Positions 1 through 7,752 of a DNA stretch of 50,969 bases are shown here, in pieces (the first letter of the stretch is position 1; each line of letters begins with the position of its first letter). This DNA comes from Phreatobacter sp. (GTDB taxonomy: Bacteria > Pseudomonadota > Alphaproteobacteria > Rhizobiales > Phreatobacteraceae). The translations under genes and the position numbers were made by a program. Below the pieces are notes generated by a model. The model was not told the origin of the DNA. It saw nothing but the letters and a program-made list of their open reading frames with translations, and ran no database searches. Where the stretch lies: positions 1 through 50,969 of the forward strand of contig JAIEPJ010000047.1 of assembly GCA_019749835.1 (NCBI GenBank), given 5' to 3'.

Positions 1-554
1 TGACCGGGTCCAAGGCGGCGGGCGTTGTGCTGGCCTTCGCCGGCATCGCCACCGCCTTCGGCACGGCGGCGCTCGCCCGCGATGAGGCGACCTATCTGAC
101 CGGCGACGCGCTCATGCTGCTCAGCGGCCTCTGCGCCGCCCTTTCCTCGGTGTTCGGCCGTTCCACCCTCATGCGCCACGGGCCGCTGTTCGTCACGGCG
201 TTGGCCATGGTGTTCGCCGTCGTCGCCCTGTTGCCGGTCGTCGTCATCAAGGCGGGCGTCGTCGCCCTCCCGACCTTCAGCGCCGGCGGCTGGCTGGCCA
301 TCCTGTTTCTCGGATCGATTGCCGGCGCCGTCCAGTTCTCGCTCTACATGTGGGCGCTGCGCTGGCTGTCGCCGACCACCACCACGCTGTATCTGACCCT
401 CAATCCGATCACCGCAATGGTGCTGGGGATCGGCTTCCTGGGCGAACGCCCGACCCTGAATCTGATCGTCGGCATGGCCCTGGTTATCGCGGGCATCCTG
501 GTCGGCAGCGGCCTTGTCGCGGCGTGGCGGCGAGCCGCCCCGGCAGGCCCGTGA
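1..554 (+). CDS. EamA/DMT-family transporter, C-terminal part
   Basis: The open frame enters from the left edge with no stop, so the true start is outside the window; about 183 residues are visible. They form five or six hydrophobic segments joined by short loops and end in a basic tail (AAWRRAAPAGP). The segment reading LSPTTTTLYLTLNPITAMVLG followed by GERPTLNLIVGMALVIAG fits the second EamA repeat of ten-helix drug/metabolite exporters, where the NP-x-A motif and a conserved glutamate sit near the last two helices. Family members export amino acids, metabolites or drugs; the substrate cannot be told. Known from family resemblance only. Confidence 0.82.
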   Translation, partial: TGSKAAGVVLAFAGIATAFGTAALARDEATYLTGDALMLLSGLCAALSSVFGRSTLMRHGPLFVTALAMVFAVVALLPVVVIKAGVVALPTFSAGGWLAILFLGSIAGAVQFSLYMWALRWLSPTTTTLYLTLNPITAMVLGIGFLGERPTLNLIVGMALVIAGILVGSGLVAAWRRAAPAGP

Positions 555-623
555 GGCGAGGTCGCGCCGCGGGAGAGGTCGCCAGCTTGTCCGGCCGCGC
601 CGCCGCTCGCCGTCAACGCCCCC

Positions 624-1151
624 CTACCGCAACCCCGCGCTCACCCCGCAGCCCACCGGGGCCGTCTCGGGATGCGGCCGGCGCTCCAGCCGGAAGGTGG
701 TGCAGCCCTCGGCCTGCGTCACCCGGCCCGAGAGCACCGCGCCGACGCGGTCCAGCGTGCCGGTCAGCCCCACGGTCTCATAGTCGCGCGGGCGGACGAT
801 CCAGCGGCCGCCGGCCAGCGTCAGGCGGCGCGTCGCCGGGTCGTAGCGGCCGGTCTGGCTGAAGCAGCCGGAGGGGACGGCGGGGTTGCTGGGATCGGCA
901 TAGAAATGGAAGGTCGCCCGCACCCGCTCGGGGCTCGCCTCGTCGATGGTCAGGGTCAGGCCGGTGCGGCCCTGCAGGCAGGTATAGGTCCCGGCCCAGG
1001 TGCCGGTGATGTCGGCGGGCTGCCCGTCGGCCTGCTGCCCATTCGCGCCGGGCGGCGTCTCGGCGCCGGTCTTGCCCTTGGTCTGGGCCAGTGCGTCGAA
1101 AGGGCCGGCGATCAGGCTGAGGCAGGCGAGGGCGAGGATCGTCGGGCGCAT
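624..1151 (-). CDS. Small secreted protein, function unknown
   Basis: 175 residues from the ATG at 1151, which has a GGAG box in front of it; an in-frame upstream start at 1190 has none. The N-terminus (MRPTILALACLSLIAGPFDALAQ) is a clear Sec signal peptide with cleavage after ALA-Q. The mature part begins with a Lys/Gly/Gln-rich linker, then a compact domain starting ITGTWAGTYTCLQGRTGLTLTI, containing three cysteines, and resembling small lipocalin-like beta-barrel proteins that open with a GTWxGxY motif. No catalytic motif is visible. It is convergent with the EamA gene and lies upstream of, and on the opposite side from, nothing functionally linked. Function unknown. Confidence 0.7.
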   Translation of the reverse strand: MRPTILALACLSLIAGPFDALAQTKGKTGAETPPGANGQQADGQPADITGTWAGTYTCLQGRTGLTLTIDEASPERVRATFHFYADPSNPAVPSGCFSQTGRYDPATRRLTLAGGRWIVRPRDYETVGLTGTLDRVGAVLSGRVTQAEGCTTFRLERRPHPETAPVGCGVSAGLR

Positions 1152-1228
1152 CGCAACTCCGCAGGCGTGCCGGTTAGCCGGGGCTCGCACCGAGTTCGCC
1201 GTGATCGCAGCGGCGGGGTCAAGCCCGA

Positions 1229-2401
1229 TCAGCCGGCCAGGCGCATGCCGTCCTCGCGCGCGACGACGCGGTTGCGGCCGGTGCGTTTGGCCTCGTAGAG
1301 GCAGGCATCGGCGCGGTCGATGAGGTGGTCGAGGTCGGGCTTGCCACCGGCAATGGCAGAGACGCCGATGCTGATGGAGACGTGGACCGTCTCGCCCGCG
1401 GCATGGATGGCGAGGCCGGCGATGCGGGCGCGCAGGCCCTCGGCGATGACGGCGGCGGATTGTAGCGTCGTGTTGGGGAGGAGGGCGGCAAATTCCTCGC
1501 CGCCGATGCGGCCGAACGTGTCGGTGGAGCGCAGATGCGAGCGGATGGTTTCGGCGACCTTGACCAGGACCGCGTCGCCGCCGGAATGGCCGACCGAGTC
1601 GTTGATGGCCTTGAAGCGGTCGACGTCGATGACGAGCATGCAGGCGGGCCAGTGGTCGCTGTCACTCACCACCCTGTCGGCCCGGTCCATAAACGCCCGG
1701 CGGTTCGGCTGGCCGGTGAGAACGTCGGTCTCGGCGGCGCGGCGGTAGCGTTCCTCGGCGCGGTCCTTGATCAGGGACAGTTGCAGGAAGGAAATCAGCG
1801 TCACGTGGACGAGGGATTCCAACATGATCAGCGTCATGATCGGCGAGGCGGCGATCTCGTTGGACGCAGGAACCGTCGAGATGAAGGGCGGGATCATCCG
1901 AATGGTGAAGATGACGCCGTGGCAGAAGAGCCAGAAGGCGGCGGGCTTGCGGGTGACGAGATGCTCGTCCCTCAGCGTCCAGAGGGCGATGGCCGCGGTG
2001 AACGATGCGGCGGCGACGAGCCCCGAGCCGACGATCAGCCGCCATTCGACGCTGGAAATGAAGGCGGGCCAGAGGCAGAGCGCCAGCCACAGGCCGGCGG
2101 GTGCCGCGACCCAGCCCCAGGCCACCTTGCGGCGGCAGAAGTCGAGCGTGCCCTTGGCATTGAGGCTGTAGCAGAGGACGATCAGCGCATTGCCGATGAC
2201 GATGGTGAACATATCCGGCACGAAGCCGCGCAGGGACACCATGACCACGCCGATGCCGCCGAGGATGTTGGCAATGCCCCAGGTGACCAGGCTGTTCTGG
2301 TCGTTGTTCTGGCGCGACGACACCAAAAGCAACGCCCCCGTCGTCAGGGCGATGATGACGACCGCCAAGGCAATGGTGCGAGGGCTGAGAAACTCGTGCA
2401 C
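1229..2401 (-). CDS. Membrane-bound diguanylate cyclase (GGDEF)
   Basis: 390 residues from a GTG at 2401 with a GAGG box seven bases upstream; longer in-frame starts up to 2572 add an unlikely, non-hydrophobic leader. Roughly residues 1-210 form six or seven transmembrane helices, a membrane sensor without a recognised MASE motif. The C-terminal domain is a GGDEF domain: DVDRFKAINDSVGHSGGD binds metal and GTP, the active-site signature is GGEEF near residues 300-304, and RSTD lies five residues before it, matching the RxxD inhibitory I-site. The protein should make cyclic di-GMP and be feedback inhibited. No EAL domain is present. A near-CtrA motif (TTAA-N7-TCAA, 2476-2490) lies 74 bases before the start. 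The PilZ protein at 21.6 kb is a possible effector but is not linked. Confidence 0.9.
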   Translation of the reverse strand: MHEFLSPRTIALAVVIIALTTGALLLVSSRQNNDQNSLVTWGIANILGGIGVVMVSLRGFVPDMFTIVIGNALIVLCYSLNAKGTLDFCRRKVAWGWVAAPAGLWLALCLWPAFISSVEWRLIVGSGLVAAASFTAAIALWTLRDEHLVTRKPAAFWLFCHGVIFTIRMIPPFISTVPASNEIAASPIMTLIMLESLVHVTLISFLQLSLIKDRAEERYRRAAETDVLTGQPNRRAFMDRADRVVSDSDHWPACMLVIDVDRFKAINDSVGHSGGDAVLVKVAETIRSHLRSTDTFGRIGGEEFAALLPNTTLQSAAVIAEGLRARIAGLAIHAAGETVHVSISIGVSAIAGGKPDLDHLIDRADACLYEAKRTGRNRVVAREDGMRLAG

Positions 2402-2475
2402 GGACGATCCTCGGGCGGGCACGGGTGAACGTGGAGGGGGTATCCGCCTGATCGCCCACCATGGCGCTGACTTCT

Positions 2476-2490
2476 TTGAACCTTCGTTAA
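2476..2490 (-). promoter_or_regulatory. Possible degenerate CtrA site upstream of the GGDEF gene
   Basis: Read on the minus strand the sequence is TTAA, seven bases, TCAA, one mismatch from the CtrA consensus TTAA-N7-TTAA. It lies 74 bases before the proposed GTG, almost the same distance as the two perfect sites before the outer-membrane genes at 6.7 and 7.75 kb. Weak on its own. Confidence 0.3.
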
Positions 2491-2518
2491 GGCGGACGCG
2501 TTTGCGGCTCTGGCCATG

Positions 2519-2553
2519 AAAAAACGGACCGGCCGAGGGGGCAGCCGGTCCGT
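2519..2553 (-). terminator. Rho-independent terminator of the small Arg-rich protein gene
   Basis: Perfect 10-bp stem (ACGGACCGGC with GCCGGTCCGT) around a 10-base loop. On the minus strand it is followed by a run of six T, so it ends transcription of the gene whose stop is at 2582. Confidence 0.85.
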
Positions 2554-2581
2554 TCTCCGTCAGCTCACACAAGCGGCTGGA

Positions 2582-2872
2582 TTAGGACCAGCGGCACACG
2601 CGCAAGCCGCGACGGTTGATGAAGCAGCGGCGGCGACGGCTGCGCATCCAGCGCCGGCGGGGAGCCCACCGGCCGCCACGGCGCCAGCGTCGACGCTGCA
2701 TCTCTTCGGGCGAATCGGCGAGCGGTGTGGCCGGCTGCAGCACCGACCTGACAGCCGCGAGGTTGGTCGCCGGGGTCGGGATGGTCTGCGCGGCCTGGGC
2801 GAGGCCCATTCCCATTGTGGAGGTGACGGCCAGGCCGCCGGCCAGTGCGGTCAGGAAGGTCCTGCGTTCCAT
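2582..2872 (-). CDS. Small Tat-exported Arg-rich protein (paralogue A)
   Basis: 96 residues from the ATG at 2872. The N-terminus MERRTFLTALAGGLAVTSTM carries an RRxFL twin-arginine-like motif, a hydrophobic stretch and an AQA cleavage site. After a linker (NLAAVRSVLQPATPLADSPEEMQ) the protein becomes extremely basic, with clusters of Arg and Trp, and ends RRCFINRRGLRVCRWS. The gene at 3955-4356 has the same design: RR-type signal, an xxVRxxL segment, an EMQR turn, a basic middle and a CFxNRxGxxVCR tail with two cysteines. Such short periplasmic or surface proteins are frequent in Hyphomicrobiales, with no assigned role that I know. A strong terminator follows. Function unknown; nucleic-acid or anionic-polymer binding is only a guess from charge. 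Confidence 0.72.
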   Translation of the reverse strand: MERRTFLTALAGGLAVTSTMGMGLAQAAQTIPTPATNLAAVRSVLQPATPLADSPEEMQRRRWRRGGRWAPRRRWMRSRRRRCFINRRGLRVCRWS

Positions 2873-3006
2873 GTCGCTTCCTCTTCGCATGAGCAGCCCC
2901 ACCCTGCAGTCCAACACCGGGCGGCCGCTTCGGTTCCCGCGGCATCTGCCGATTTGTCGAATGACGCGCCCTTGACGCTGCACTGCGCCGGCGCCACGAC
3001 ACGACG

Positions 3007-3735
3007 ATGACCAACCTCGCCTCCCGGTTCGGCCCGCGCTTCTTCCGCCTGCTGCGTGAGGAGATCGGCCTCGTCATTGCGCTGGTGGTAATCGCCGGTG
3101 GGATCCTCGCCTTCCTGAGGCTGGCGGATGTGGTCGCCGAAGGGGAGAGCGAAGCCTTCGACCGGGCCCTGCTGCTGCTGTTTCGCGATCCCGCCAATCT
3201 CGCCCGGGGACCGGGGCCGGGATGGCTGCCGGGGGTCATGCGGGACATCACGGCTCTCGGCGGGTTCGCGGTGCTCACGCTCATCGTCGTGGTGACGGCG
3301 GTCTATCTCGTGCTCGTCGGCAAGCGGGCGGCGGCGCTGTTCGTGGTGCTGGCCGTGACGGGGGGCACGCTGCTCAGCCACGGGTTGAAGATGCTCTTCG
3401 ACCGGCCGCGCCCCGACCTCATCCCCAATGCGCCGCTGGAACTCACCGCCAGCTTCCCCAGCGGCCATGCCATGATCTCGGCCGTGACCTACCTGACGCT
3501 CGGGGTGCTGCTGACGCGTCTCGATGCGCCGCGCCGCGTTCACGCCTATTTCCTCGCCGTGGCGGTGGTGATGACGGTGATGATCGGCATCAGCCGCATC
3601 TATCTCGGTGTCCACTGGCCCACCGACGTCCTCGCCGGCTGGTGCCTCGGGGCGGCCTGGGCCCTGTTCTGCTGGCTCGTGGCGCTCTGGCTGCAGCGGC
3701 GCGGGCAGATGGACAGGGCGGATGATCGGGCGTGA
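3007..3735 (+). CDS. PAP2-family membrane phosphatase
   Basis: 242 residues with six predicted transmembrane helices. All three signature motifs of the type 2 phosphatidic acid phosphatase superfamily are present: KMLFDRPRP around residue 127 (KxxxxxxRP), FPSGH around 149-153, and SRIYLGVHWPTD around 195-206 (SRxxxxxHxxxD), which supply the catalytic His pair and the phosphate-binding Arg and Lys. Substrates in the family include undecaprenyl diphosphate, phosphatidic acid, phosphatidylglycerol phosphate and lipid A phosphates; sequence alone does not choose. It diverges from the gene ending at 2582 and is flanked by two paralogous Tat-exported proteins, which may hint at an envelope role. 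The start ATG follows CGACACGACG with little Shine-Dalgarno. Confidence 0.9.
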   Translation: MTNLASRFGPRFFRLLREEIGLVIALVVIAGGILAFLRLADVVAEGESEAFDRALLLLFRDPANLARGPGPGWLPGVMRDITALGGFAVLTLIVVVTAVYLVLVGKRAAALFVVLAVTGGTLLSHGLKMLFDRPRPDLIPNAPLELTASFPSGHAMISAVTYLTLGVLLTRLDAPRRVHAYFLAVAVVMTVMIGISRIYLGVHWPTDVLAGWCLGAAWALFCWLVALWLQRRGQMDRADDRA

Positions 3736-3899
3736 GTGCTCGTACTCGGGCCTTCTCCTGGACCGGTGAAGGGGTCATCGCTGCCGTGAATGGTCGGACG
3801 ACAGCCGTGGAACGGTGGTCTCGCGCAGGCAGGGGCCGGCTGTTTCGGCTTTGGCAGGGTGTTCCCGCGATGGCGCGGCTGCCTGTTGGCACCATGAAG

Positions 3900-3923
3900 A
3901 AAGCCCGGCGCGAGGCCGGGCTT
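3900..3923 (-). terminator. Terminator-like hairpin after paralogue B
   Basis: Nine-base stem AAGCCCGGC / GCCGGGCTT with a five-base loop, 32 bases past the stop of the gene at 3955. On the minus strand it is followed by a T-rich stretch (CTTTCTTC), so it reads as a weak Rho-independent terminator. Confidence 0.65.
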
Positions 3924-3954
3924 CCAGATGCCATGCGTGCTCTGCCGGGAGCCT

Positions 3955-4356
3955 TTACCAGGCCGGACGGCGGCAGACCCACTCACCCCAGCGGTTGACG
4001 AAGCAGCGGCGCGGAGGGCCGCCCCAGCCCGGGCCGCCCCAGCCCCGGCGATAACCGCGGCCGGGCCTGAACCCGCCGCCACGGAAGCCGCCGCGGAAGC
4101 CGCTGCCACGGAATCCTCTGCCGCCGCCCCGGAATCCCCCGCCGCCGCCACGGAAGCCGCCACCACGGCCTCCGCCGCCCCGACCACCCCCGCGTCCGCC
4201 GCGCTGCATCTCCATCGTCTCGCCAGCGCCGAGAGCGCCGCGGACACCGTCAAGCGTGGGCGTGGTCGCAGGCGCCGCTTCCGCCGCCGTCGACCCGACG
4301 GCAACCGCCGCGACAGCGCCGCCGGCGAGGCTCAACAGGAAAAATCGACGATCCAT
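3955..4356 (-). CDS. Small Tat-exported Gly/Arg-rich protein (paralogue B)
   Basis: 133 residues, ATG at 4356 preceded by GAGGAGA. The leader MDRRFFLLSLAGGAVAAVAV has adjacent arginines and a FL pair like a Tat signal, with cleavage near AEA-AP. Residues of about 50-110 are a low-complexity repeat of RGGG, FRGG and GFRG blocks. The tail RRCFVNRWGEWVCRRPAW matches paralogue A at 2582 with two cysteines ten residues apart. The Gly/Arg repeats resemble RGG boxes of RNA-binding proteins, but the export signal argues for an extracytoplasmic role. A hairpin terminator lies downstream, and an AT-rich promoter-like region with a perfect palindrome lies upstream. Function unknown. Confidence 0.72.
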   Translation of the reverse strand: MDRRFFLLSLAGGAVAAVAVGSTAAEAAPATTPTLDGVRGALGAGETMEMQRGGRGGGRGGGGRGGGFRGGGGGFRGGGRGFRGSGFRGGFRGGGFRPGRGYRRGWGGPGWGGPPRRCFVNRWGEWVCRRPAW

Positions 4357-4759
4357 GATGTCACTCTCCTCAATTCATGCCGCCCGGTGCAGAGGCTAGC
4401 ACGTCTCACCCTCCTGAAAAGGATTATTCGCATTGAGATGACGAAGCGGAAATCCAGAAAAATATTGCAATGCACCATTCAGATTCGGTTGAAATTCAGT
4501 AATTTGTCTGTCGAATGATTCTTCTCCCCTCACGCTATATTTCCGTGACACGGAATGCGCGATGTCGCCTCGGGCTGGCCGCAGGTGGCCGTTCGGAGTC
4601 TCTCGCAAGAGCCTCGCCGACGCCAGCGCCTGCTCAGCGCGTGACGGGCGGCTTCCCGCCGGTCCATGCGCCCCGGTGCCGGGCCTCGGCGGCCTTGGCA
4701 GGGCGCAAATGGGCGTCTATGTCGGGTGAAAGATCCTGCCAGCCCGCGAGGAACCTGCC
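4357..4759. other. AT-rich intergenic region with a palindrome
   Basis: About 400 bases without a convincing gene. Positions 4417-4545 are clearly richer in A and T than the surroundings, as expected for a promoter of the minus-strand gene at 4356. A 70-codon open frame on the minus strand (4396-4608) has no recognisable similarity or good ribosome site and is not called. Confidence 0.5.
4541..4555. promoter_or_regulatory. Perfect 15-bp palindrome, possible operator
   Basis: TTCCGTG-A-CACGGAA, two perfect seven-base arms around one base, inside the AT-rich region upstream of the Gly/Arg-rich secreted protein. A TATAGC hexamer lies beside it on the minus strand. The symmetry and spacing suit a dimeric repressor; which one is not known. 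Confidence 0.4.
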
Positions 4760-5002
4760 TTGACCGATGCGCCGACCCTGCCGGACCGCCTGTCGACCGA
4801 TCCCAACAGCCCGTTCTACGACGAGGCCGTTCTCTCGCGGGAGGTCGGCATCCGCTTCAAGGGCGTCGAGAAGACCAATGTCGAGGAATATTGCGTGTCG
4901 GAAGGGTGGATTCGCGTCACAGCTGGTGCCGCCAAGGACCGATTCGGCAATCCTTTGACGATCAAGCTGACCGGGCCGGTCGAGCCCTTTTTCAAGCGCT
5001 GA
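4760..5002 (+). CDS. DUF3297 family protein
   Basis: 80 residues starting at a TTG with GAGGAA placed six bases before it. The sequence has the conserved core of DUF3297: a start LSTDPNSPFYDEAVL, the block GIRFKGVEKTNVEEYCVSEG, and a C-terminal DRFGNPLTIKL followed by VEPFFK. The family is a short cytosolic protein found across Proteobacteria; no biochemical function is established that I know. It precedes glmM by 180 bases and may or may not share its transcript. The TTG start could lower translation. Confidence 0.87.
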   Translation: MTDAPTLPDRLSTDPNSPFYDEAVLSREVGIRFKGVEKTNVEEYCVSEGWIRVTAGAAKDRFGNPLTIKLTGPVEPFFKR

Positions 5003-5182
5003 GCCGCGCCGGGCGCCCAAGGGCGGCGCACCCTGCCGACCGGGCCGGCCTCTGTCATCTTTGGTTACCATATGTGAACCGCAACCGGGGACATCGGCGG
5101 CGCCTGCGCCTATAAGGTGCGCGCCATCTGATCCCAGCGAATCGCAGCCCAAGACCCTCCGAAGCCGCACGAGAGTTCGCCC

Positions 5183-6529
5183 ATGCCCCGCAAGTATTTC
5201 GGTACAGATGGCATTCGCGGCCGCGCCAACGCCTTCCCGGTCACGCCCGAATTCGCGATGAAGGTTGGGCAGGCGGCCGGCGTCGCGTTCCAGCGTGGCA
5301 CCCATCGCCACCGGGTCATGATCGGCAAGGACACGCGGCTGTCCGGCTACATGATCGAGAATGCGCTGGTTGCCGGCTTCACCTCCGTGGGCATGGACGT
5401 GCTGCTGGTCGGCCCGATGCCGACGCCGGCCGTGGCGATGCTGACGCGCTCCATGCGGGCTGATCTCGGCGTGATGATCTCTGCCTCCCACAATCCCTTC
5501 GACGACAACGGGATCAAGCTTTTCGCACCCGACGGCTACAAGCTCTCCGACGAGGTCGAGCGCGAGATCGAGGCGCTGCTCGACCAGGACCTGTCGCGCC
5601 AGCTCGCCGCCTCGCGGCTCCTGGGGCGCGCCAAGCGTATCGACGACGCCCAGGCGCGCTACATCGAATTTGCCAAGCGCACCCTGCCGCGCAACCTCGA
5701 CCTGTCGGGCCTGCGCATTGTCATCGATTGCGCCAACGGCGCCGGTTACAAGGTGGCCCCGGCGGCGCTCTGGGAACTCGGTGCCGAGGTCGTGACGATC
5801 GGCGACAAGCCCGACGGCTTCAACATCAACGATGCCTGCGGCTCCACCCACCCGGAGACGCTGGTTGAGAAGGTGCGCGAGATGCGCGCCGATATCGGCA
5901 TCGCCCTCGACGGCGACGCCGACCGCGTCCTGATCGTCGACGAGAAGGGCCACGTGGTCGACGGCGACCAGCTGATGGCGGTCGTGGCGCAGTCCTGGCT
6001 CGAGGACGGGCGTCTTGCGCAGCCGGGCATTGTCGCAACCGTCATGTCCAACCTCGGTCTCGAGCGGTTCCTCGGCGGTCTCGGCCTGCAACTCGCCCGC
6101 ACCCCGGTTGGCGACCGCTATGTGCTGGAGCACATGCGCGAGCATGGTTTCAATGTCGGCGGGGAGCAGTCGGGTCACATCATCCTGTCGGACTATTCGA
6201 CCACCGGGGATGGCCTCGTCGCCGCTCTCCAGGTGCTGGCGGTCGTGCTCAAGATGGATCGGCCCGTTTCCCAGGTCTGCCATCGTTTCGAGCCGCTGCC
6301 GCAGATCCTGAAGAATGTGCGGTTCAAGGGCGGCAAGCCGCTGGAGGCGACGAGCGTCGTCACCGCCATCGACGATGCCAAGCTGAAGCTCGGCAGCCAT
6401 GGCCGTCTCGTCATCCGCCCCTCGGGCACCGAGCCCGTCATCCGCGTCATGGCGGAAGGGGACGACCGGGAACTCGTCGAGACCGTCGTCGACCAGATTG
6501 TCGCAGCGGTTGCGAAGGCCGCCGCCTGA
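5183..6529 (+). CDS. glmM: Phosphoglucosamine mutase GlmM
   Basis: 448 residues, the usual family length. GlmM converts glucosamine-6-phosphate to glucosamine-1-phosphate, feeding UDP-GlcNAc for peptidoglycan and lipid A. Visible marks are the N-terminal [13 protein letters not shown], the phosphoserine loop [15 protein letters not shown] at about residue 101, the metal-binding DGDADRVL near 246, the sugar-binding GEQSGH near 325, and the phosphate-binding [12 protein letters not shown] near the C-terminus. All catalytic positions are intact. In many alphaproteobacteria glmM follows ftsH and folP; here its upstream neighbour is DUF3297 instead. A short palindrome with T residues (6543-6560) after the stop may be a weak terminator. 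Confidence 0.97.
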   Translation: MPRKYFGTDGIRGRANAFPVTPEFAMKVGQAAGVAFQRGTHRHRVMIGKDTRLSGYMIENALVAGFTSVGMDVLLVGPMPTPAVAMLTRSMRADLGVMISASHNPFDDNGIKLFAPDGYKLSDEVEREIEALLDQDLSRQLAASRLLGRAKRIDDAQARYIEFAKRTLPRNLDLSGLRIVIDCANGAGYKVAPAALWELGAEVVTIGDKPDGFNINDACGSTHPETLVEKVREMRADIGIALDGDADRVLIVDEKGHVVDGDQLMAVVAQSWLEDGRLAQPGIVATVMSNLGLERFLGGLGLQLARTPVGDRYVLEHMREHGFNVGGEQSGHIILSDYSTTGDGLVAALQVLAVVLKMDRPVSQVCHRFEPLPQILKNVRFKGGKPLEATSVVTAIDDAKLKLGSHGRLVIRPSGTEPVIRVMAEGDDRELVETVVDQIVAAVAKAAA

Positions 6530-6587
6530 GCCTCGTTCCGGCACCGGATCCGGTTTCTTTACGCGGCATTGACCATGTTCGTTAGGG

Positions 6588-6602
6588 TTAAGCCGCCCTT
6601 AA
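6588..6602. promoter_or_regulatory. CtrA-type site TTAA-N7-TTAA before the first OMP gene
   Basis: TTAA (6588-6591), seven bases, TTAA (6599-6602), the full consensus of the alphaproteobacterial cell-cycle regulator CtrA. It ends 75 bases before the ATG at 6678. The same arrangement lies before the second barrel gene. Confidence 0.6.
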
Positions 6603-6677
6603 ACAATCTCTGCGATTTTTTCGGCGTTGAACCTCCGGCCACCCCGTGAAGGGCGCGGCCCCCGCCAGGACATCGCC

Positions 6678-7565
6678 ATGCGCCGCCACTTCCCAGCCGT
6701 CCTCGCCGCCGCGGCGGCGCTCATTTCCACCGCCGCCACCGCGGCCGACGTCGCGCCGGTTCTGCGCCAGTCGGTTCCCGTGGTGCAGCCCGCCGAGAGC
6801 GGCGGCTGGTATCTGCGCGGCGACATCGGTGTCGCCAGCCACAGCATCGGCACTTTCGGCGTGCTCCAGAACGGCACGCAGGTTCGCGCCGGTACCGGCG
6901 GCGTCAACGACTATGCCCTGCGCATGAAGTCGCATTCGGAAACGGTGTCGATCGGCGTCGGCGTCGGCTACCAGTTCAACTCCTGGTTCCGCGTCGATCT
7001 GACCGGCGAGTTCCGTGGCGGCGGCCAGCTGCGTGGCCTCGACTACGTCAATTTCGACCAGAACGGCGGCACCACCGCGCAGACCAATCTCTATCACGGC
7101 AACACCCGTTCGATGGTCGGCCTGGCCAATTTCTATGTCGATCTCGGCACCTTCTGCCAGATTGGCTGCCTGACGCCCTATCTCGGCGCCGGCTTCGGCT
7201 TCGCCCATACGACGGTAAGCGGCTTCACCGACACCTCGACCGGCTTCAACACGGTGACCGGTGCGACCGGCTCGCTCGGTGGTTATGCCAGCTCTGTGTC
7301 GCGCACCAGCTTCGCCTGGGCTCTGATGGCCGGCGTCGGCTACAAGGTCAACGAACGGCTGACTCTGGAAGCCGGCTACCGCTATCTCTCGCTTGGCGAC
7401 ATGCCGGCGCTGTTGCTGCGTGACCCCGCCACCGGCCAGCCGCGGCCGGGCCGGGAGACCATCCAGGCCAGCCGCCTGACCGCGCACGAGATCAAGATCG
7501 GCATGCGCTGGTCGCTCAACTGCGCCTGCGCGGTGCCGGCCGAGCCGATCGTCGCGCGCTACTGA
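6678..7565 (+). CDS. Outer-membrane beta-barrel protein (Omp25/31-like)
   Basis: 295 residues from the ATG at 6678, chosen because AGGA precedes it and a signal peptide (MRRHFPAVLAAAAALISTAATA) begins there. The mature protein opens with a Pro/Val linker then GGWYLRGDIGVASHS, the hallmark of the porin-like barrels of Hyphomicrobiales (Omp25/Omp31 group). Alternating amphipathic strands run through the rest, including YLGAGFGFAHTTVSGF and the closing strand AHEIKIGMRWSLN. Two cysteines (FCQIGC) and a C-terminal CAC are unusual for barrels. It is followed by a strong terminator and then a paralogue of similar design. A CtrA-type site lies upstream, so expression may follow the cell cycle. Whether it is a porin or structural is not visible. 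Confidence 0.87.
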   Translation: MRRHFPAVLAAAAALISTAATAADVAPVLRQSVPVVQPAESGGWYLRGDIGVASHSIGTFGVLQNGTQVRAGTGGVNDYALRMKSHSETVSIGVGVGYQFNSWFRVDLTGEFRGGGQLRGLDYVNFDQNGGTTAQTNLYHGNTRSMVGLANFYVDLGTFCQIGCLTPYLGAGFGFAHTTVSGFTDTSTGFNTVTGATGSLGGYASSVSRTSFAWALMAGVGYKVNERLTLEAGYRYLSLGDMPALLLRDPATGQPRPGRETIQASRLTAHEIKIGMRWSLNCACAVPAEPIVARY

Positions 7566-7590
7566 GCTGACCGCCGCGTCCCGGACAAGA

Positions 7591-7618
7591 CGGCGCGGGC
7601 CTGGCCCGCGCCGTTTTT
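7591..7618 (+). terminator. Rho-independent terminator after the first OMP gene
   Basis: Perfect ten-base stem CGGCGCGGGC / GCCCGCGCCG with a three-base loop, directly followed by TTTTT, 26 bases past the stop. Confidence 0.92.
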
Positions 7619-7658
7619 CATTGGGCGGGGAGGGCGGCAGCACGGTTAATTTTTAACC

Positions 7659-7674
7659 TTAAGGCGACCTTAAC
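7659..7674. promoter_or_regulatory. CtrA-type site TTAA-N7-TTAAC before the second OMP gene
   Basis: TTAA (7659-7662), seven bases, TTAAC (7670-7674), a full CtrA consensus including the trailing C, 79 bases before the ATG at 7753. A further TTAA lies just upstream (7646-7649) in the run GTTAATTTTTAACC. Confidence 0.62.
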
Positions 7675-7752
7675 CCGCATTTCCGACACTGGCCCGGCTT
7701 CTCCCCGCGTCTGAAGGCCGGGCGTCCCCCGCGCGTTGCAGGAAACGAGTCG

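Noticed and set aside
4396-4608. 70-codon minus-strand open frame upstream of the Gly/Arg-rich protein
   Set aside because: No good ribosome site, no recognisable family, and it covers the AT-rich promoter-like stretch and the palindrome.
4634-6544. 636-codon open frame antisense to DUF3297 and glmM
   Set aside because: Shadow of glmM; glmM has every catalytic motif and the antisense frame none.
6543-6560. ACCGGATCCGGT followed by T residues after glmM as a terminator
   Set aside because: After allowing for a loop only four base pairs remain, too weak to claim.
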